A DNA stretch of 64,000 nucleotides from Streptomyces sp. NBC_01304 (GTDB lineage: Bacteria > Actinomycetota > Actinomycetes > Streptomycetales > Streptomycetaceae): NCBI RefSeq assembly GCF_035975855.1, contig NZ_CP109055.1:744001-808000 (forward strand), given 5' to 3'. Each line of letters starts with the position of its first letter. Position 1 is the first letter of the stretch. The notes beneath the pieces were generated by a model. The model saw only the letters and a list, made by a program, of their open reading frames with translations, did not search any database and was not told where the DNA came from. This document shows, piece after piece, positions 28,501 through 40,498 of this stretch. The translations under genes were made by a program, and so were the position numbers.

Positions 28501-29656
28501 ACCCGAAGGTCAGGTCGAACTTCGAGATCCCGGTGTCGGCGAACGCCACCTCGGCCCGCAGGCCAGGGAGTTCGGGCGCACCCATGGACGCCTCGCCCAG
28601 GCTGAGCATGACCTGGAAGAGGGGGTGGCGGGCGGCGGAACGCTCCGGGTTGAGCTCCTCGACGAGGCGGTCGAAGGGCAGGTCCTGATGCGCCCACGCG
28701 GCCAGGTCGGTGTCACGGACCCGGCCCAGCAGCTCGGTGAAGGAAGGATCGCCGCTGGTGTCGGTGCGCAACGCCAACGTATTGACGAAGAACCCGACGA
28801 GGTCCTCCAGCCCCTCCTCGGTGCGCCCGGCCACCGGGGAGCCGATGGGCACATCGGTGCCGGCGCCGCTGCGGGTCAGGACGGCGGCGGTCGCCGCCTG
28901 CACCGCCATGAACAGTGAGGCGCCCGACTCGCGGACCAGCGCGAGGAGTTGCTGGTGCACGGCGGAAGGCAGGCTGGAGACGAGCCGGTCCCCCCGGTAG
29001 GAGGCGGCGACGGGGCGGGGCCGGTCGCCGCGGAGGGTGACCTCTTCCGGGAGATCCGCCAACATCTTCGCCCAGTAGGCGAGTTGGGCGGCTCCCAGGC
29101 TGGCGGGATCGTCGTCGGCGCCGAGGAGTTCGCGCTGCCACATCGCGTAGTCCGCGTACTGCACCGGCAGCGGCTCCCAGTCCGGCCCACGGTCCTCAAG
29201 GCGGGCGGAGTAGGCGGTGGCGAGATCACGCATCAGCGGTCCGTTGGACCAGCCGTCGGATGCGATGTGATGCATCACGAGGAGCAGGACGTGGTCGTCC
29301 CCGGCGATCCGCAGCAGATGGGTGCGGATCGGCAAGTCGCTTGCCAGGTCGAAGGTGCAGGCGGCCAACTCGGCGAGTCTCGGGGCCAGTTCCGGCTGCG
29401 CGACCGGAGTGGGCGACAGGGTCAGCGCGAAGTCCGCGGCAGTCAGGATGTGCTGGTGCGGGCCCTGCTCCCCGACCGGGTAGACGGTGCGCAGGATCTC
29501 GTGCCGCTCGACCACGTCGGTCAGCGCGAGCCGCAGCGCCTCCTGGTCCAGATCCCCGTGCAGCCGGATCGCCAAGGGGATGTTGTACGTCGCCGACGCG
29601 CCCTCCAGCTCACCCAGGAACCACAAGCGCTGCTGCGCGAACGACAGCGGGATCAT
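22562..29656 (-). CDS. two-module NRPS with terminal thioesterase (C-A-T-C-A-T-TE)
   Basis: 2364 residues. C4 about 1-430 (HHIASDGW intact), A4 about 466-965, T4 Ser1001; C5 about 1053-1490, A5 about 1517-2000, T5 Ser2056; TE about 2090-2364 with GWSFGG (Ser2190). By the GrsA alignment the A4 specificity residues read D-A-Y-F-L-G-V-T-Y, near Ile-type codes and identical to A3. A5 reads D-A-L-Q-M-A-G-G-F, which I cannot assign. There is no epimerase or methyltransferase domain. Translation begins at [14 protein letters not shown], directly in the first condensation motif, with no docking segment. The start overlaps the upstream NRPS stop (ATGA). The TE releases the peptide by hydrolysis or cyclisation. 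Confidence 0.95.
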   Translation of the reverse strand: MIPLSFAQQRLWFLGELEGASATYNIPLAIRLHGDLDQEALRLALTDVVERHEILRTVYPVGEQGPHQHILTAADFALTLSPTPVAQPELAPRLAELAACTFDLASDLPIRTHLLRIAGDDHVLLLVMHHIASDGWSNGPLMRDLATAYSARLEDRGPDWEPLPVQYADYAMWQRELLGADDDPASLGAAQLAYWAKMLADLPEEVTLRGDRPRPVAASYRGDRLVSSLPSAVHQQLLALVRESGASLFMAVQAATAAVLTRSGAGTDVPIGSPVAGRTEEGLEDLVGFFVNTLALRTDTSGDPSFTELLGRVRDTDLAAWAHQDLPFDRLVEELNPERSAARHPLFQVMLSLGEASMGAPELPGLRAEVAFADTGISKFDLTFGFAERYTADGRPDGIDLAIEYATDLYDASTVQALADRLLRLIAAAAADPATRIGELDVLGAEERRRLFAGWTGAGREVPEGALHELFVAQAARTPDAIALHHGERSVTYAELDAWSNGLARRLAGAGVGPEAVVGVLMERSVELVVSLLAVLKAGGVYAPLNVTDPAARLASILADADARVLLVDAVHQDHGLLAEPGDLEVLLVDGELEPGEAPVVSTDPDQWAYVMFTSGSTGVPKGVMATHRGVAELAFDARWDGGDHLSTLFHSPHTFDAATYELWVPLLRGGRVTIAGRGGVNADVVQHAVGTGVRALFLTTALFNLIAEERPEAFAGLGEVLTGGEAASPRAMRRVLEACPKLRLGHVYGPTETTTYATHWPLIEPESVSAAPPIGRPLDNTRTYVLDEGLRPVPTGVVGELYIGGAGLARGYLNRPGQTSERFVADPYGPDGSRMYRTGDLVRWIGEGAIEFVGRADQQVKLRGFRIEPGEIEAVLVKDPAVTQAAVLVREDRPGDKRLVGYVVVPEGAPVDTEALRRAVGAVLPEYMVPSAFVTVDALPLTSNGKLDRAALPAPRYDSATGGRGPRNPVEEVLCSLFAEVLGASDVGIDDNFFHLGGHSLLATRLVTRIRDALNADLTVRDLFENATIAELAPALADHIGTRRPGLVAVRRPERIPLSFAQQRLWFLGELEGASATYNIPLAIRLTGDLDQQALRLALGDVVERHESLRTVFEVSEGRPFQRILPAEAVDLDLAAVTVAEQDTQAVLAELAARVFDLSAEVPLRAFLVEESADSHVLLLVVHHIASDGWSNGPLMRDLATAYTARVEGGAPGWGPLPVQYADYALWQRELLGAADDPTGVGAAQLAHWAETLADLPDEVTLRGDRPRPTVASHRGGRLDTRLASTAHERLLALVREAGASLFMAVQAATAAVLTRSGAGNDVVLGSPSAGRTDPALDDLVGFFVNTLVLRTDTSGDPSFVELLARVRDTDLAAWAHQDLPFDRLVEELNPERSAARHPLFQVMLTLGEEITGTPQLAGIKTELAFADTAISKFDLTLSFTEQHTADGRPDGIDLAIEYATDLYDASTVQALADRLLRLIEAAAADPATPIGALDILTPDERARLLDWGGAIPDTPLPGLVERFAAQAARTPDAVALHHDEQSVTYAELSIWSNQLAHHLTSRGVTPGSLVAIHLERTPHLIAALLAVLSAGAGYTLLDPQFPVDRLNGVLAQVEPSVLVTQTHMQTLDTRAVVVDLSRETPEISARPAHRPDVPGRPDAIACVMFTSGSTGAPKGVAAPQRALAATFLGPDYLRFGPGQTYLQCSPMSWDAFALEVFGALLHGGTCVLQPGETTEPRYIAELVAHHGITTLQMSASLFNHMVDEHPAVFGHLQEAMTAGEAASPAHTARVIAAHPHLRVVNGYGPAESMGFSTSYAVPGTDATAAVPIGRPIAGKQGYVLDANLALVAPGVPGELYLGGGGLALGYVGRTDLTAERFVASPYGAPGSRLYRTGDLVRWNPQGELEYLGRADQQVKLRGFRIEPGEIEAVLLGAQDVAQAAVVLREDQPGDQRLVAYAVPAEGRTVETEALRRLVAATLPEYMVPSAFVALKALPLTTNGKLDRGALPEPRYDSAAGGRAPRTPTEAMLCTLFAEILGVPRVSIDDNFFHLGGHSFLASRLVSRIQEVWEVPITVRDLFRQPVVHALADGISTGMGEDELDTVLPLRAARGEGVGPAPLFCIHPISGMSWCYSGLLRHLDENRPIIGLQARQLTALHDAPGSMEAMADQYVAEIRMIQPEGPYHLLGWSFGGLVAHAVAVRLEAAGERVGSLSLLDSYPLPEGFEPSPVTGRDVLIALLGTAGAELDLAGADGPPDTAELLEVLRVREPVLGMLERPKAAAVVEATARNLAMRQRHEPAGRFTGPMLFFEAGRTPWPVTPQAAWAPYTSEAVEVHEIDCEHWEMTQAEPLGIVGKALAEQLRD

Positions 29657-32600
29657 GAGGTAACTCCTGTCTGGCGGAACGACCGCAGCTTGGGCCTGGA
29701 GGCGGTCTTGGCCCGGCCGACCCGCTCGCCGAGGTCGGCGATGGTCGGCGTCTCGAAGAGGTCGCGGACGGTGAGGTCGGCGCTCAGGACATTGCGGATG
29801 CGGCTGACGAGGCGGGTGGCGAGCAGGGAGTGGCCGCCCAGGTGGAAGAAGTTGTCGTCGATGCCCACGCCGTCTGCGCCGAGCACCTCGGCGAACAGCG
29901 AGCAGAGGACCTCCTCCACGGGATTGCGCGGGCCTCGCCCGCCCGCGGCCCCGTCCACCCGCGGCGCGGGCAGTGCGGCCCGGTCCAGCTTCCCGTTCGA
30001 GGTGAGCGGCAGCGCGTCCACGGTCACGAACGCGGACGGCACCATGTACTCGGGCAGCGCGGCCGCGACCAGGCCGCGCAGGGCCTCGGTCTCCACGCTC
30101 CGCCCCTCGGCCGGTACGACGTAGGCGACCAGGCGCTTGTCACCCGGCCGGTCCTCGCGCACGATGACCGCGGCCTGCGCCACGTCCTCGGCACCGCGGA
30201 GGACCGCCTCGATCTCGCCGGGTTCGATGCGGAAGCCGCGTAGTTTGACCTGCTGGTCGGCGCGGCCGACGAACTCGATGCCGCCCTCGCTGATCCAGCG
30301 GACCAGGTCGCCGGTGCGGTACATCCGCGAGCCGGGCGGACCGTACGGATCGGCGACGAAGCGTTCCGACGTCTGTCCCGGCCGGTTCAGATAGCCGCGG
30401 GCCAGACCCGCACCGCCTATGTAGAGCTCGCCCACCACACCGGTCGGCACGGGCCGCAGACCCTCGTCCAGGACGTACGTCCTGGTGTTGTCCAGCGGCC
30501 GGCCGATCGGCGGCGCCGCAGTCACGGACTCCGGTCCTACAAGTGGCTGGTGCGTGGCGTAGGTGGTGGTCTCCGTCGGGCCGTAGACGTGGCCGAGCCG
30601 CAGCTGCGGGCAGGCCTCCAGCACACGCCGCATGGCGCGCGGCGACGCCGCCTCGCCACCGGTGAGGACTTCACCAAGACCCGCGAAGGCCTCGGGCCGC
30701 TCTTCCGCGATCAGATTGAACAGCGCCGTGGTCAGGAACAGGGCGCGCACTCCGTCCCGGACGGCGTCCCGCACCACGTCGGCACTGACCCCGCCCGGCC
30801 CGGCGATCGTCACGCGGCCGCCGCGCAGCAAGGGCACCCACAACTCATACGTCGCGGCATCGAAGGTGTGCGGCGAATGGAACAGCGTACTGAGGTGGTC
30901 CCCGCCGTCCCAGTGGCCGTCGAAGGCAAGCTCAGCCACCCCTCGATGGGTGGCCATGACGCCCTTGGGGACGCCCGTGGAACCGGACGTGAACATTACA
31001 TACGCCCATTGGCCCGGATCCGTGGCGACCACCGGGGCCTCCCCCGGCTCCAACGCGCCCTCGACCAGGAGGACTTCGATGCCACCGGGGTCGGCGAGCA
31101 ATCCGTGGTCCTGATGCGTCGGGTCCACGAGCAGGACCTGCGCGTCCGCGTCCGCGAGGATCGACGCCAGCCGGGCCGCCGGATCGGTGACGTTCAACGG
31201 CGCATACACGCCGCCCGCCTTCAGCACCGCCAGCAACGACACCACAAGCTCGACGGACCGCTCCATCAGCACACCGACGACCGCCTCAGGACCGACACCG
31301 GCCCCCGCGAGACGCTGCGCCAGACCACTCGACCACGCATCCAACTCGGCGTAGGTGACGGACCGCTCGCCGTGGTGCAGGGCGACGGCGTCGGGAGTCC
31401 GGGCGGCCTGGGCGGCGAACAGCTCGTGCAGCGCGCCCTCCGGGACCTCACGCCCGGCGCCCGTCCACCCCGCGAACAGCCGGTCGCGCTCCTCGGCGCC
31501 GAGCACGTCGAGTTCGCCGATCGGGGCGTGCGGACGTGCGATCGCCTCATTGATGAGCCGCAGCAGGCGGTCGGCGAGGGCCTGCACGGTCGGGGCGTCG
31601 TACAGGTCGGTGGCGTACTCGATGGCGAGGTCGATGCCGTCGGGACGGCCCTCGACGGTGGAGCGCTCCCGGAAGGTGACCGTGAGGTCGAACTTGGAGA
31701 TCCCGGCCTCCGGATACGTCACCTCGGCCTGCAGCCCGGGGAGTTCGGGCGCGGGGGTGACCGCGTCGGTGAGGCTGAGCATGACCTGGAAGAGCGGGTG
31801 GCGGGCGGCGGAACGCTCCGGGTTGAGCTTTTCCACCAGCCGGTCGAAGGGCAGGTCCTGATGCGCCCACGCCGCCAGGTCGGTGTCACGGACCCGGCCC
31901 AGCAGCTCGGTGAAGGAGGGGTCGCCGCCGGTGTCCGTGCGCAGCACCAGCGTATTGACGAAGAACCCGACGAGGTCGTCCAGGGCCGGATCGGTGCGGC
32001 CCGCGATCGGCGACCCGAGCACCACGTCATTGCCGGCGCCGCTGCGGGTCAGCGCGGCCGCCGTCGCCGCCTGTACCGCCATGAACAGCGAGGCGCCGGC
32101 CGCGCGGACCAGGGCCTGGAGTTGCTCGTGGGCCTCCGCGGACAGTGCGGCGGTGACCGTCGCGCCCCGGTAGGACGCGGCGGTGGGGCGGGGCCGGTCG
32201 CCGCGGAGGCTGACTTCCTCCGGGAGATCCGCCAACGCCTCTGTCCAGAAGGCGAGTTGGGTGGCCCCCACACTGGCCGGGTCGTCGTCGGCGCCGAGAA
32301 GTTCACGCTGCCACAGCGCGTAGTCCGCGTACTGCACCGGCAGCGGGTCCCACCCCGGCCCACGCCCCTCCAGGCGGGCCGAGTAGGCGGTGGCCAGGTC
32401 GCGCATCAACGGACCGTTCGACCAGCCGTCGGACGCGATGTGATGCATCACAAGGAGCAGGACGTGGGAGTCGGCCGACTCCTCGACGAGGAAGGCCCGC
32501 AGCGGTACCTCCGTACTCAGGTCGATGACCTCGGCGACCAGTTCGGCGAGGACCGCCTCGCTGCCCCGCTCCCCCACCATCACCTCGGTGAGGCCGAGAT

Positions 32601-35600
32601 CCACCTCACCGGCAGGCACGATCCGCTGGAAGGGCTCTCCCTCCCCGGCCTCGAAGACGGTACGCAGACTCTCGTGCCGGTCGATCACATCCGTCAGCGC
32701 GAGCCGCAGCGCGGCGGGGTCCACCGTGCCGAGGAGCCGGATGGCCAGGGGAATGTTGTACGTCGCCGACGCGCCCTCCAACTCGCCCAGGAACCAGAGC
32801 CGTTGCTGGGCGAACGACAGCGGGATCCGCTCCGGGCGCCGCACGGCCACCAGGTCCGGGGCGGACGTGGCGTCGGCGCCCACGAGCTCCGGCACCAGTG
32901 CCGCCACCGTGGGGTACGAGAACAGGTCGCGGACGGTCAGGTCCGCGTCGAGGACCTTGCGAATGCGGCTGACGAGACTGGTGGCGAGCAGGGAGTGGCC
33001 GCCCAGATGGAAGAAGTTGTCGTCGATGCCCACGCTCACCGCACCGAGGACCTCGGCGAACAGCGAGCAGAGAATCTCCTCCACCGGCGTACGCGGACCC
33101 CGCCCGACCGCGGCCCCGTCAAGACGAGGCGCCGGCAACGCGGCCCGGTCCAGCTTCCCGTGGACGGTCAGCGGCAGGTCGGCGAGGACCAGCAGGGCGG
33201 ACGGCACCATGTACTCGGGCAGCACCGCACCCACCGCACCCCGCAACGCCTCGGTGTCCACGGAGGCGCCCTCGGCGGCCACCACATAGCCGACCAGCCG
33301 TTTGTCGCCGGGCCGGTCCTCACGTACCAGAACGGCCGCCTGCGTCACCGCCGGATCCTTGACCAGGACCGCCTCGATCTCGCCGGGCTCGATACGGAAA
33401 CCGCGCAGCTTCACCTGGTGGTCGACACGGCCGGCGAAGTCGATCAGCCCGTCGCGGCGCCACCGCACCAGGTCGCCGGTGCGGTACATCCGCGAGCCGG
33501 GCGGACCGAACGGGCTGGCGACGAAGCGCTCGGCGGTCAGGCCGGGCCGGTTCAGATAGCCGCGGGCGAGGCCGGGGCCGCCGATGTACAGCTCGCCCAC
33601 CACACCGGCGGGCACCGGCCGCAGGTCCGCGTCCAGGACGTACATCCCGGTGTTGTCCAGGGGCGTGCCGATCGGCAGCAGGCCGAGCGGGACGTCGGTC
33701 CGGGGCGTCGGGTAGGAGGTGGCCAGGACGGTGGTCTCACAGGGCCCGTAGCCGTTGACCACGGTGGTGTCCGGGCAGTGCTCCATGACCCGCAGCACGG
33801 CCTCGGGCGCGACCACGTCGCCGCCCGTCCAGACCTCCTGCACCCCGGCGAAGCCGGCCGGGTTCTCCTCGGCCATGACGCGGAAGAGCCCGGCGGTGAT
33901 CCACAGGCAGCGCACCCGGGTCGCGGCCAGCAGCTCCCCCATGGAGATCGCGTCGAGGTTGCCGGGCGGTGCGACGACCACGGTGCCGCCGATCAGCAGG
34001 GGCGTCCACATCTCGTAGGTGAGGGCGTCGAAGGCGAGCGGCGAGTGCTGCAGCATCCGCGAGTGCGCGCCGGTCGCGAAGGCCGGGTCGAGGCCCAGGT
34101 CCACGATGTTGCGGTGGGTGTTGGCGACGCCCTTGGGGATGCCGGTGGACCCCGAGGTGAACATGACGCAGGCGATCTGATCCGGGTGGATCACCACGTC
34201 GGGGGCGGGTGTCGGCTGCTGGCCGGGGGTGAATCCGGTGAGCTCGGGGACGCCCAGGACGGTGGTGCCCTCGGGCAGGCCCAGCCCCGTCACGTCGCGG
34301 TCGGCGATGACGATCGACGCGGAGGCGGCGGTGAGGATCTGCTGGATGCGGGTGCTGGGGTACTGGGTGTCGACGGGCGCGTACACGCCGCCCGCCTTGA
34401 GGATCGCCAGGATCGAGACCTGGACCTCCAGGGACCGGTCGAGGAAGAGCGCCACCCGGGTCTCGGGTCCGACACCCGCCTCGACGAGGCGGTGGGCGTA
34501 ACGGTTGGCGTACTCGTCCAACTCCGCGTAGCTCAGGGCACGTTCGCCGAGTTCCACGGCCGGGGCGTCGGGGAGGGTGGCCGCGTAGCCGCTGATGACG
34601 GCAGGCAGGGTGGTGTCGGTACGGGGTGACAGGTCGCCGGCGATCGGTTCGTTGACGCGCTGCCACTCCGTGGCGTTCAGGACGTCGAGGGCGCCGACGG
34701 GCCGCGCGGGGTCGGCGGCGGCCGCCTCCAGGAAGCGGATCAGGCGGTCCGCGAAGGCCTGCACGGTCCCGGCGTCGTACAGGTCGGTGGCGTACTCGAT
34801 GCGCAGACCGACGCCGCCCGGGCCGTCCGTGGAAGTGCGGCGCTCCAGGAAGTTGACCGTCAGGTCGAAGCGCGCGATGTCGAGGGGGGCCTCCGCGGCC
34901 TCGGCCTGCAGCCCGGGGAGTTCGGGCGCGGGGGTGACCGCGTCGGCGAGGGTGAGCATGACCTGGAAGAAGGGGTGGCGGGCGGCGGAACGCTCCGGGT
35001 TGAGCTCCTCGACGAGGCGGTCGAAGGGCAGGTCCTGGTGCGCCCACGCGGCCAGGTCGGTGTCCCGGACCCGGGCCAGCAGCTCGCCAAAAGAGGGCTC
35101 ACCACTCGTGTCCGTACGCAGCACCAACGTATTGACGAAGAACCCGACGAGGTCGTCCAGGGCCGGATCGGTGCGCCCGGCGACCGGGGAGCCGAGGGGC
35201 ACATCGGTGCCGGCGCCACTGCGGGTCAGCACGGCCGCCGTCGCCGCCTGCACCGCCATGAACAGGGTGGCGCCCGATTCGCGGACCAGGGCCTGGAGCT
35301 GTTCGTGCGCCTGCGCGGACAGTTCCGCGGTGACCTTCGCGCCGCGGTAGGAGGCGACGGCGGGGCGCTGGCGGTCGCCGCCGAGCGTGATCTCCTCCGG
35401 CAGATCCGCCAATGCCTCGGCCCAGTACGTGAGTTGGGCCGCTCCCAGACCGGTGGGGTCGTCGTCGGCGCCGAGGAGTTCACGCTGCCACAGCGCGTAG
35501 TCCGCGTACTGCACCGGCAGCGGCTCCCAGTCCGGCGCCCCGCCCTCGACGCGGGCCGTGTAGGCGGTGGCCAGGTCGCGCATGAGGGGCACGTTCGACC

Positions 35601-38600
35601 AGCCGTCGGAAGCGATGTGATGCACCACGAGCAGCAGGACGTGGTGGTCCTCGGCGAGCCGCAGCAGATGGGTGCGGATCGGGACCTGCGTGGACAGGTC
35701 CAGGACGCAGGCCGCCAACTCCCATGTCCTGGCGTCTAGTTCGACGGGCGTGACGGGCACGACGGGCAGCGGGATGCGCACGCTGCCGGCCGGCCGGATC
35801 TCCTGGTGCGGGCCCTGCTCCCCCGCCGGGTAGACGGTGCGCAGGATCTCGTGCCGGTCGACCACATCACCCAGGGCGAGCCGCAGCGCCTCCTGGTCCA
35901 GATCCCCGTGCAGCCGGATCGCCAGGGGAATGTTGTACGTCGCCGAAGCGCCCTCCAACTCGCCCAGGAACCAGAGTCGTTGCTGCGCGAACGACAGCGG
36001 GCTCCGCTCCGAGCGGTCGCCGGCAGTCAGCTCGCGGCGTTGGTCCTGGGTGCGGCCTGCGATCAGCGGGGCGAGTTCGGCGACGGTCGGGTTCTCGAAG
36101 AGCTCGCGGACGGTGAGCTCGACGCTCAGGGCGTTGCGGATACGGCCGACGTGCAGGGAGTGGCCGCCCAGGTGGAAGAAGTTGTCGTCGATGCCCACGC
36201 TCACCGCACCGAGAACGTCGGCGAACAGCGCGCACAGAGTCTCCTCCACCGGCGTACGCGGACTCCGCCCACCTGCGGCTCCGTCGAGCCGAGGCTCCGG
36301 CAGCGCGGCCCGGTCCAGCTTCCCGTTCGCGGTCAGCGGCAGCGCGTCCAACGCCACGAACGCGGACGGCACCATGTACTCGGGCAGCACCGCACCCACC
36401 GCACCCCGCAGCTCCTCGGTGTCGACGGAGGTGCCTTCGCTCGCCACCACATAGCCGACGAGCCGTTTGTCGCCGGGCCGGTCCTCGCGCACGATCACGG
36501 CAGCCTGCGCAACGCCCTCGACGCCGAGGAGCACCGCCTCGATCTCACCGGGTTCGATGCGGAAACCGCGCAGCTTCACCTGCTGGTCGGCACGACCGAC
36601 GAACTCGATGCCACCGGCACTGTTCCACCGCACCAGGTCGCCGGTGCGGTACATCCGCGAGCCGGCCGGACCGTACGGATCGGCGACGAAGCGCTCGGAC
36701 GTCTGCCCGGGCCGGTTCAGATAGCCGCGGGCGAGATGGGTGCCTGCCACGTAGAGCTCGGCGACGACGCCGGGCGGCGCGGGGCGCAGCGCGGAGTCCA
36801 GGACGTACATCCGTGTGTTGGCCATCGGCACGCCGAGCGTCAGGCCCTCGACCTCCCGCCGGTGGGGGCCGAACGATTCGTGGCTGCAGAAGACCGTGGT
36901 CTCGGTCGGCCCGTAGACGTGCACGACCCTGGTGTTCGGGCAGACGTCCAGGACCCGGCGCAGGGCGACGGTGGACAGCACGTCACCACCGGTCCAGATC
37001 TCGCGTACTCCGGCGAGTGCGCGGGGCGCTTCCTGGGCGACGGCGTCGAAGAGCGCGGTGGTGAAGTAGACGGCGGTGATGCCGTGTTGCTCGATGGCGC
37101 GGGCCAGTTCCCCCGAGTCGATCTTCCGGTTGGGCAGGATGACGGCCTGGCCGCCGTGCAGCAGCGGTACCCACAGCTCGTAGGTGGAGGAGTCGAAGGC
37201 GAGCGGTGAGTAGGCGAGGACCTTGCTGTGCCGGTCGGCGTCCCAGCAGGGGTCCAGGGCGAGCTCGACGACGTTGCGGTGGGTGTTGGCGACGCCCTTG
37301 GGGGTGCCGCTGGACCCGGAGGTGTACATCACGTACGCCACCTGGTCGGGGTGGGTCACGGCGTCGGGCGCGGTGCGCGGGCCGTCGGCGGCGGCCGCAA
37401 GCACCTCCTGGACGGCGAGCACGCGCGCGTCCCCGGCGAAGGCGACCTCGTCCGGGTCGCGGTCGGTGAGGACGATGCCGACGCCGGTGTCCTCGACGAT
37501 CCAGCGCAGTCGCTCCGCGGACTGGCGGGGATCCAACGGCACATACGAGGCACCGCACTTGAGCACGGCCAGCATCGCGGTGACGAAGGCGAGCGAGCGG
37601 TCCTGGTAGAGCGCCACCGAGTCGCCCGGGCGCACACCGAGCCCGCTCAGGGTGTACGCGACCGAGTCGGCGTCCGCGTCGAGGGCGGCGTAGGTGAGGG
37701 TGCGCCCGGCGCAGTGCAGGGCGATGGCGTCGGGGGTACGGGCGGCCTGGGCGGCGAACAGGGTGTGCAGGGGCCTCTCGGGCAGGGCGGCAGCGGTCTC
37801 GTTGTAGTCGACAAGGAGCTGCCGGCGCCGTGCGTCACCGAGCCAGTCGATGTCGTCGGCCAAGGCTGCGGGGTCGGCCAGGACGGCGGTGACGGCGTCC
37901 GCGGCGCGGGACAGCAGGTCCGCGGTGGTGCGCGCGCTGTCGGCGGTGAACCGGTCGGTGCGGTAGGCGAGTTCCAGCGTGGGGGCTCCCCCGGCGGTGC
38001 GCACGATCACGGTGACCGCGTGGTGCGTGGACTGCCGCAGCCGTACGCCGCCGTCCCAGGGGCAGTCGTCGACCAGTACGGCCGTGTCGAACAGGTCCGA
38101 CCGGGCGCCCGCGGCGCCGCGTACGGCGGGCCCGGAGATCGCGAGGTGTCCCGCGACGCGCTCGTGGAAGCGGTCGACGGCTGCGATGACCTCCCGCACC
38201 TCGGCGTCCGCGCCGACGGTGACCCGCAGCGGCAGGTCGTCTCCGCCCATGCCGAAGACGATGTCCGTACGTCCGGTCAGCCGGGCGCAGACCACCGCCC
38301 AGATGCCCTGGTGGACGGCCTCGGCACGCACCCCCAGGCGGGCGGGGAGCGCCGCCAGGGCGTCGGCGGTCGCGGCCGTGAGGCGGACGGGCAGCACCTC
38401 GCTGTGCGGGGCTTCGGAGCCGCCGGTCTGCCCGCCGAGGAGGCACGGCTCGAGGGGGCCGGCCAACTCGGCCCGCCAGATGCCCTCGTGGACGTCGAAG
38501 TCGGTGCCGGCCTGGCTGCCGGTGACCGTGGAATCCAGCTGTGCCGCTGTCGCGTCCACGTCGCCGGCGAGCAGGCCGGCCAGCAGGGAGTGCAGGCCGG

Positions 38601-39030
38601 GGGTGTCGAGGACCGCCCGGTGTGCGGTCAGGACCAGCGCGTGGCCGCCGGCTTCCTGGCCGGTCAGGGCGAAGCGGAGCAGCGGCTCGTCGCCGGAGCC
38701 GATGTCGAAGCCGCGTGCCCACTGTGCGGCGGCCACCTCGGCGGGGTCGGCCGCCGGGTGCTCGGTCCATGGCAGGGGTGCGTCGGGCACCGCGGCGAGC
38801 ACCGGCCGCCCGGTGGTGTCGTAGCCGTAGCGTGCGAGCAACTGCGGGTGCCGGGCCACCAGTTCGGCAGCAGCCTGTCGGACGTCGGCCGCCGTGCGGT
38901 CCGCGGGCAGGGCGGCCACGACCTGGCCGACGTCCAGGGTGCGGGCGCCGGGCTCGTACAGGGCGCGCAGCAGCAGGCTCTCCTGGACGGGGGTCACCTC
39001 AAAGGTCTGCGCGGGGAGCTGCTGGAACAT
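29653..39030 (-). CDS. three-module NRPS (C*-A-T-C-A-T-C-A-T)
   Basis: 3125 residues. Domain 1 (1-415) is a condensation-like domain whose HHxxxDG site has become [10 protein letters not shown], so probably inactive. A1 about 421-920, T1 Ser958; C2 about 1008-1440, A2 about 1477-1975, T2 Ser2013; C3 about 2066-2500, A3 about 2534-3030, T3 Ser3068. C2 and C3 keep HHIASDGW. Specificity residues by the GrsA alignment: A1 D-S-Y-Y-W-G-V-V-F (unassigned), A2 D-A-Y-W-W-G-G-V-L (near Val codes), A3 D-A-Y-F-L-G-V-T-Y (near Ile codes). T1 lacks four residues after its Ser. The ATG at 39030 follows GAAGGTG. The first module probably starts the peptide and hands on to the two-module NRPS. Confidence 0.95.
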   Translation of the reverse strand: MFQQLPAQTFEVTPVQESLLLRALYEPGARTLDVGQVVAALPADRTAADVRQAAAELVARHPQLLARYGYDTTGRPVLAAVPDAPLPWTEHPAADPAEVAAAQWARGFDIGSGDEPLLRFALTGQEAGGHALVLTAHRAVLDTPGLHSLLAGLLAGDVDATAAQLDSTVTGSQAGTDFDVHEGIWRAELAGPLEPCLLGGQTGGSEAPHSEVLPVRLTAATADALAALPARLGVRAEAVHQGIWAVVCARLTGRTDIVFGMGGDDLPLRVTVGADAEVREVIAAVDRFHERVAGHLAISGPAVRGAAGARSDLFDTAVLVDDCPWDGGVRLRQSTHHAVTVIVRTAGGAPTLELAYRTDRFTADSARTTADLLSRAADAVTAVLADPAALADDIDWLGDARRRQLLVDYNETAAALPERPLHTLFAAQAARTPDAIALHCAGRTLTYAALDADADSVAYTLSGLGVRPGDSVALYQDRSLAFVTAMLAVLKCGASYVPLDPRQSAERLRWIVEDTGVGIVLTDRDPDEVAFAGDARVLAVQEVLAAAADGPRTAPDAVTHPDQVAYVMYTSGSSGTPKGVANTHRNVVELALDPCWDADRHSKVLAYSPLAFDSSTYELWVPLLHGGQAVILPNRKIDSGELARAIEQHGITAVYFTTALFDAVAQEAPRALAGVREIWTGGDVLSTVALRRVLDVCPNTRVVHVYGPTETTVFCSHESFGPHRREVEGLTLGVPMANTRMYVLDSALRPAPPGVVAELYVAGTHLARGYLNRPGQTSERFVADPYGPAGSRMYRTGDLVRWNSAGGIEFVGRADQQVKLRGFRIEPGEIEAVLLGVEGVAQAAVIVREDRPGDKRLVGYVVASEGTSVDTEELRGAVGAVLPEYMVPSAFVALDALPLTANGKLDRAALPEPRLDGAAGGRSPRTPVEETLCALFADVLGAVSVGIDDNFFHLGGHSLHVGRIRNALSVELTVRELFENPTVAELAPLIAGRTQDQRRELTAGDRSERSPLSFAQQRLWFLGELEGASATYNIPLAIRLHGDLDQEALRLALGDVVDRHEILRTVYPAGEQGPHQEIRPAGSVRIPLPVVPVTPVELDARTWELAACVLDLSTQVPIRTHLLRLAEDHHVLLLVVHHIASDGWSNVPLMRDLATAYTARVEGGAPDWEPLPVQYADYALWQRELLGADDDPTGLGAAQLTYWAEALADLPEEITLGGDRQRPAVASYRGAKVTAELSAQAHEQLQALVRESGATLFMAVQAATAAVLTRSGAGTDVPLGSPVAGRTDPALDDLVGFFVNTLVLRTDTSGEPSFGELLARVRDTDLAAWAHQDLPFDRLVEELNPERSAARHPFFQVMLTLADAVTPAPELPGLQAEAAEAPLDIARFDLTVNFLERRTSTDGPGGVGLRIEYATDLYDAGTVQAFADRLIRFLEAAAADPARPVGALDVLNATEWQRVNEPIAGDLSPRTDTTLPAVISGYAATLPDAPAVELGERALSYAELDEYANRYAHRLVEAGVGPETRVALFLDRSLEVQVSILAILKAGGVYAPVDTQYPSTRIQQILTAASASIVIADRDVTGLGLPEGTTVLGVPELTGFTPGQQPTPAPDVVIHPDQIACVMFTSGSTGIPKGVANTHRNIVDLGLDPAFATGAHSRMLQHSPLAFDALTYEMWTPLLIGGTVVVAPPGNLDAISMGELLAATRVRCLWITAGLFRVMAEENPAGFAGVQEVWTGGDVVAPEAVLRVMEHCPDTTVVNGYGPCETTVLATSYPTPRTDVPLGLLPIGTPLDNTGMYVLDADLRPVPAGVVGELYIGGPGLARGYLNRPGLTAERFVASPFGPPGSRMYRTGDLVRWRRDGLIDFAGRVDHQVKLRGFRIEPGEIEAVLVKDPAVTQAAVLVREDRPGDKRLVGYVVAAEGASVDTEALRGAVGAVLPEYMVPSALLVLADLPLTVHGKLDRAALPAPRLDGAAVGRGPRTPVEEILCSLFAEVLGAVSVGIDDNFFHLGGHSLLATSLVSRIRKVLDADLTVRDLFSYPTVAALVPELVGADATSAPDLVAVRRPERIPLSFAQQRLWFLGELEGASATYNIPLAIRLLGTVDPAALRLALTDVIDRHESLRTVFEAGEGEPFQRIVPAGEVDLGLTEVMVGERGSEAVLAELVAEVIDLSTEVPLRAFLVEESADSHVLLLVMHHIASDGWSNGPLMRDLATAYSARLEGRGPGWDPLPVQYADYALWQRELLGADDDPASVGATQLAFWTEALADLPEEVSLRGDRPRPTAASYRGATVTAALSAEAHEQLQALVRAAGASLFMAVQAATAAALTRSGAGNDVVLGSPIAGRTDPALDDLVGFFVNTLVLRTDTGGDPSFTELLGRVRDTDLAAWAHQDLPFDRLVEKLNPERSAARHPLFQVMLSLTDAVTPAPELPGLQAEVTYPEAGISKFDLTVTFRERSTVEGRPDGIDLAIEYATDLYDAPTVQALADRLLRLINEAIARPHAPIGELDVLGAEERDRLFAGWTGAGREVPEGALHELFAAQAARTPDAVALHHGERSVTYAELDAWSSGLAQRLAGAGVGPEAVVGVLMERSVELVVSLLAVLKAGGVYAPLNVTDPAARLASILADADAQVLLVDPTHQDHGLLADPGGIEVLLVEGALEPGEAPVVATDPGQWAYVMFTSGSTGVPKGVMATHRGVAELAFDGHWDGGDHLSTLFHSPHTFDAATYELWVPLLRGGRVTIAGPGGVSADVVRDAVRDGVRALFLTTALFNLIAEERPEAFAGLGEVLTGGEAASPRAMRRVLEACPQLRLGHVYGPTETTTYATHQPLVGPESVTAAPPIGRPLDNTRTYVLDEGLRPVPTGVVGELYIGGAGLARGYLNRPGQTSERFVADPYGPPGSRMYRTGDLVRWISEGGIEFVGRADQQVKLRGFRIEPGEIEAVLRGAEDVAQAAVIVREDRPGDKRLVAYVVPAEGRSVETEALRGLVAAALPEYMVPSAFVTVDALPLTSNGKLDRAALPAPRVDGAAGGRGPRNPVEEVLCSLFAEVLGADGVGIDDNFFHLGGHSLLATRLVSRIRNVLSADLTVRDLFETPTIADLGERVGRAKTASRPKLRSFRQTGVTS

Positions 39031-39127
39031 CTCGACACCTTCTCCAGAAGGGCTTCGGGCACGGGTACGGCGGGTGGGACGGTGGGTGGAGCAGGACGGA
39101 CCGGCGGGACGGCCGGGCGGGGGCGGG

Positions 39128-40498
39128 CTAGCTGTAACTGCCTGTCTCTGTCGGGGACTTGAGCTGCGGAAGGTCCTGTACGTACTGCGGATGGCGGGCG
39201 AGACCGTCGGGCAGCAGCAGATCGGTGTCGTCCACGGCGTCCAGGCGGTACTTGCCGAGTGCGCTGATCAGCAGCCGCAGTTCGAGGGCGATGCTCTCGA
39301 CGAGCCGCACCAGCCCTTGCTCGCGGTCCTCGTCGGCGGCGAGCAGCGCGGCCCGCCCGAGACCGACACCACTGGCGCCCAGGGCGAGGGCCTTGAGGGC
39401 TCTGGCGCCCTCCCAGATCCGCCCGCTGACGAGCAGACAGTGCCCGTCGGCGTCCACGGCCCGCAGACAGTCGGCGAGCGGCAGCCCGACGTGGTCGAGG
39501 AAGGAGCGCGGCGCCCAGCCGGTGCCCCCTTCCGCACCGTCGACGGTGACGGCGTCGGCGCCCGCCTGCCATGCGGTCGCGGCGGCCCGGGCGACGTCGC
39601 GGCCGGGGTGGAGCTTCACCCAGACCCGGGCGCGCGGGAAGTTGTTGCGCATCAGCCGGATCTGCTGGCGCAGGATCTCCTCGGTGAAGGTGCCGGGGCT
39701 GCTGGTGCGCAGCACCTGGCGCTCCGTGCCGCCGGTGTCCGAGTCGGGGTCCGCGCCGCTGGTGCCCGAACTGCCCGCGCCCGGACCGAAGATGTCGGCC
39801 GTGCGGTACTGCTCGGCGAGGGCGGCTGCTTGTGCGGCGGGCAGTACGGTCATGCCGCCGAGGCCCGGCTTGGCGCCCTGGCCGACCTTCAACTCGAAGG
39901 CCAGGCGGCCCGTCGCGTGCAGCGGTTCGACGGCCGGGTCGCTGTAGACCAGGTTCCAGACCTCGCTGTCGGCGTCCTCGGTGGACTGCTGGACGACCAC
40001 GCCGCCGCATCCGGCGGGCGCCTCCTCGACGGCCTCGGCGTAGGCCCTGATCCGGCCGAGCAGCGGGGACGACCCGTTGTCGGCGGAGCTGCGGTAGCCG
40101 TTGACGGGCACGATGTTCTCGCCGATGACGAGGGGAATGCCGAGCCGCCCGGCCTGGCGTCCGACGGCCTCGCCGAGCTCGTCACCGGTGGCGCGCGTGG
40201 AGCCGAAGGCGGAGACGTACAGCGGCAGCGCTGAGCCGAAACCGCCGAGCGTGCAGGCCAGTTCGACATCGTCGTGGTGGGGTTCGCGGCCGAGCTCGAT
40301 GAGCTTCTCGAGGCGCTGCGGCATGAACACCGGGGGGACGACGCGGACGGCGTCGAGGAGGTCACCGGCCGCCTGCCCGGCGCCCCACAGGGTGGTGCCG
40401 TATCCGGCGGTGGGCGGGAACACGGCGGCGGCGCCGGTGCGCGCCCGCTCGCGGACCTGCTCCTCGGGGAAGCCGACAGCGGTCAGCCGGCCCGTCAC
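39128..40498 (-). CDS. FMN-dependent glutamate synthase-like protein (GltS FMN domain only)
   Basis: 456 residues matching the central/FMN part of glutamate synthase: [51 protein letters not shown] and [22 protein letters not shown]. It lacks the glutaminase domain, so it resembles archaeal-type synthase subunits. The reaction would be reductive amination of 2-oxoglutarate with ammonia delivered by a partner. The Cys-rich 3Fe-4S motif usual in GltB is not obvious ([13 protein letters not shown] lies near its place), so another FMN oxidoreductase role is possible. Its GTG overlaps the fusion gene's stop (GTGA). I infer that it supplies glutamate to the mutase, or works with the amidating domain. 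Confidence 0.82.
   Translation of the reverse strand: MTGRLTAVGFPEEQVRERARTGAAAVFPPTAGYGTTLWGAGQAAGDLLDAVRVVPPVFMPQRLEKLIELGREPHHDDVELACTLGGFGSALPLYVSAFGSTRATGDELGEAVGRQAGRLGIPLVIGENIVPVNGYRSSADNGSSPLLGRIRAYAEAVEEAPAGCGGVVVQQSTEDADSEVWNLVYSDPAVEPLHATGRLAFELKVGQGAKPGLGGMTVLPAAQAAALAEQYRTADIFGPGAGSSGTSGADPDSDTGGTERQVLRTSSPGTFTEEILRQQIRLMRNNFPRARVWVKLHPGRDVARAAATAWQAGADAVTVDGAEGGTGWAPRSFLDHVGLPLADCLRAVDADGHCLLVSGRIWEGARALKALALGASGVGLGRAALLAADEDREQGLVRLVESIALELRLLISALGKYRLDAVDDTDLLLPDGLARHPQYVQDLPQLKSPTETGSYS

Noticed and set aside
30550..34629. 1359-residue plus-strand open frame opposite the three-module NRPS, and similar long frames (24914-27070, 27377-28918, 37228-39162)
   Set aside because: They are low-complexity Arg/Gly/Val mirror images of NRPS codons in GC-rich DNA, repeat with each NRPS module, and have no recognisable domain or ribosome site.
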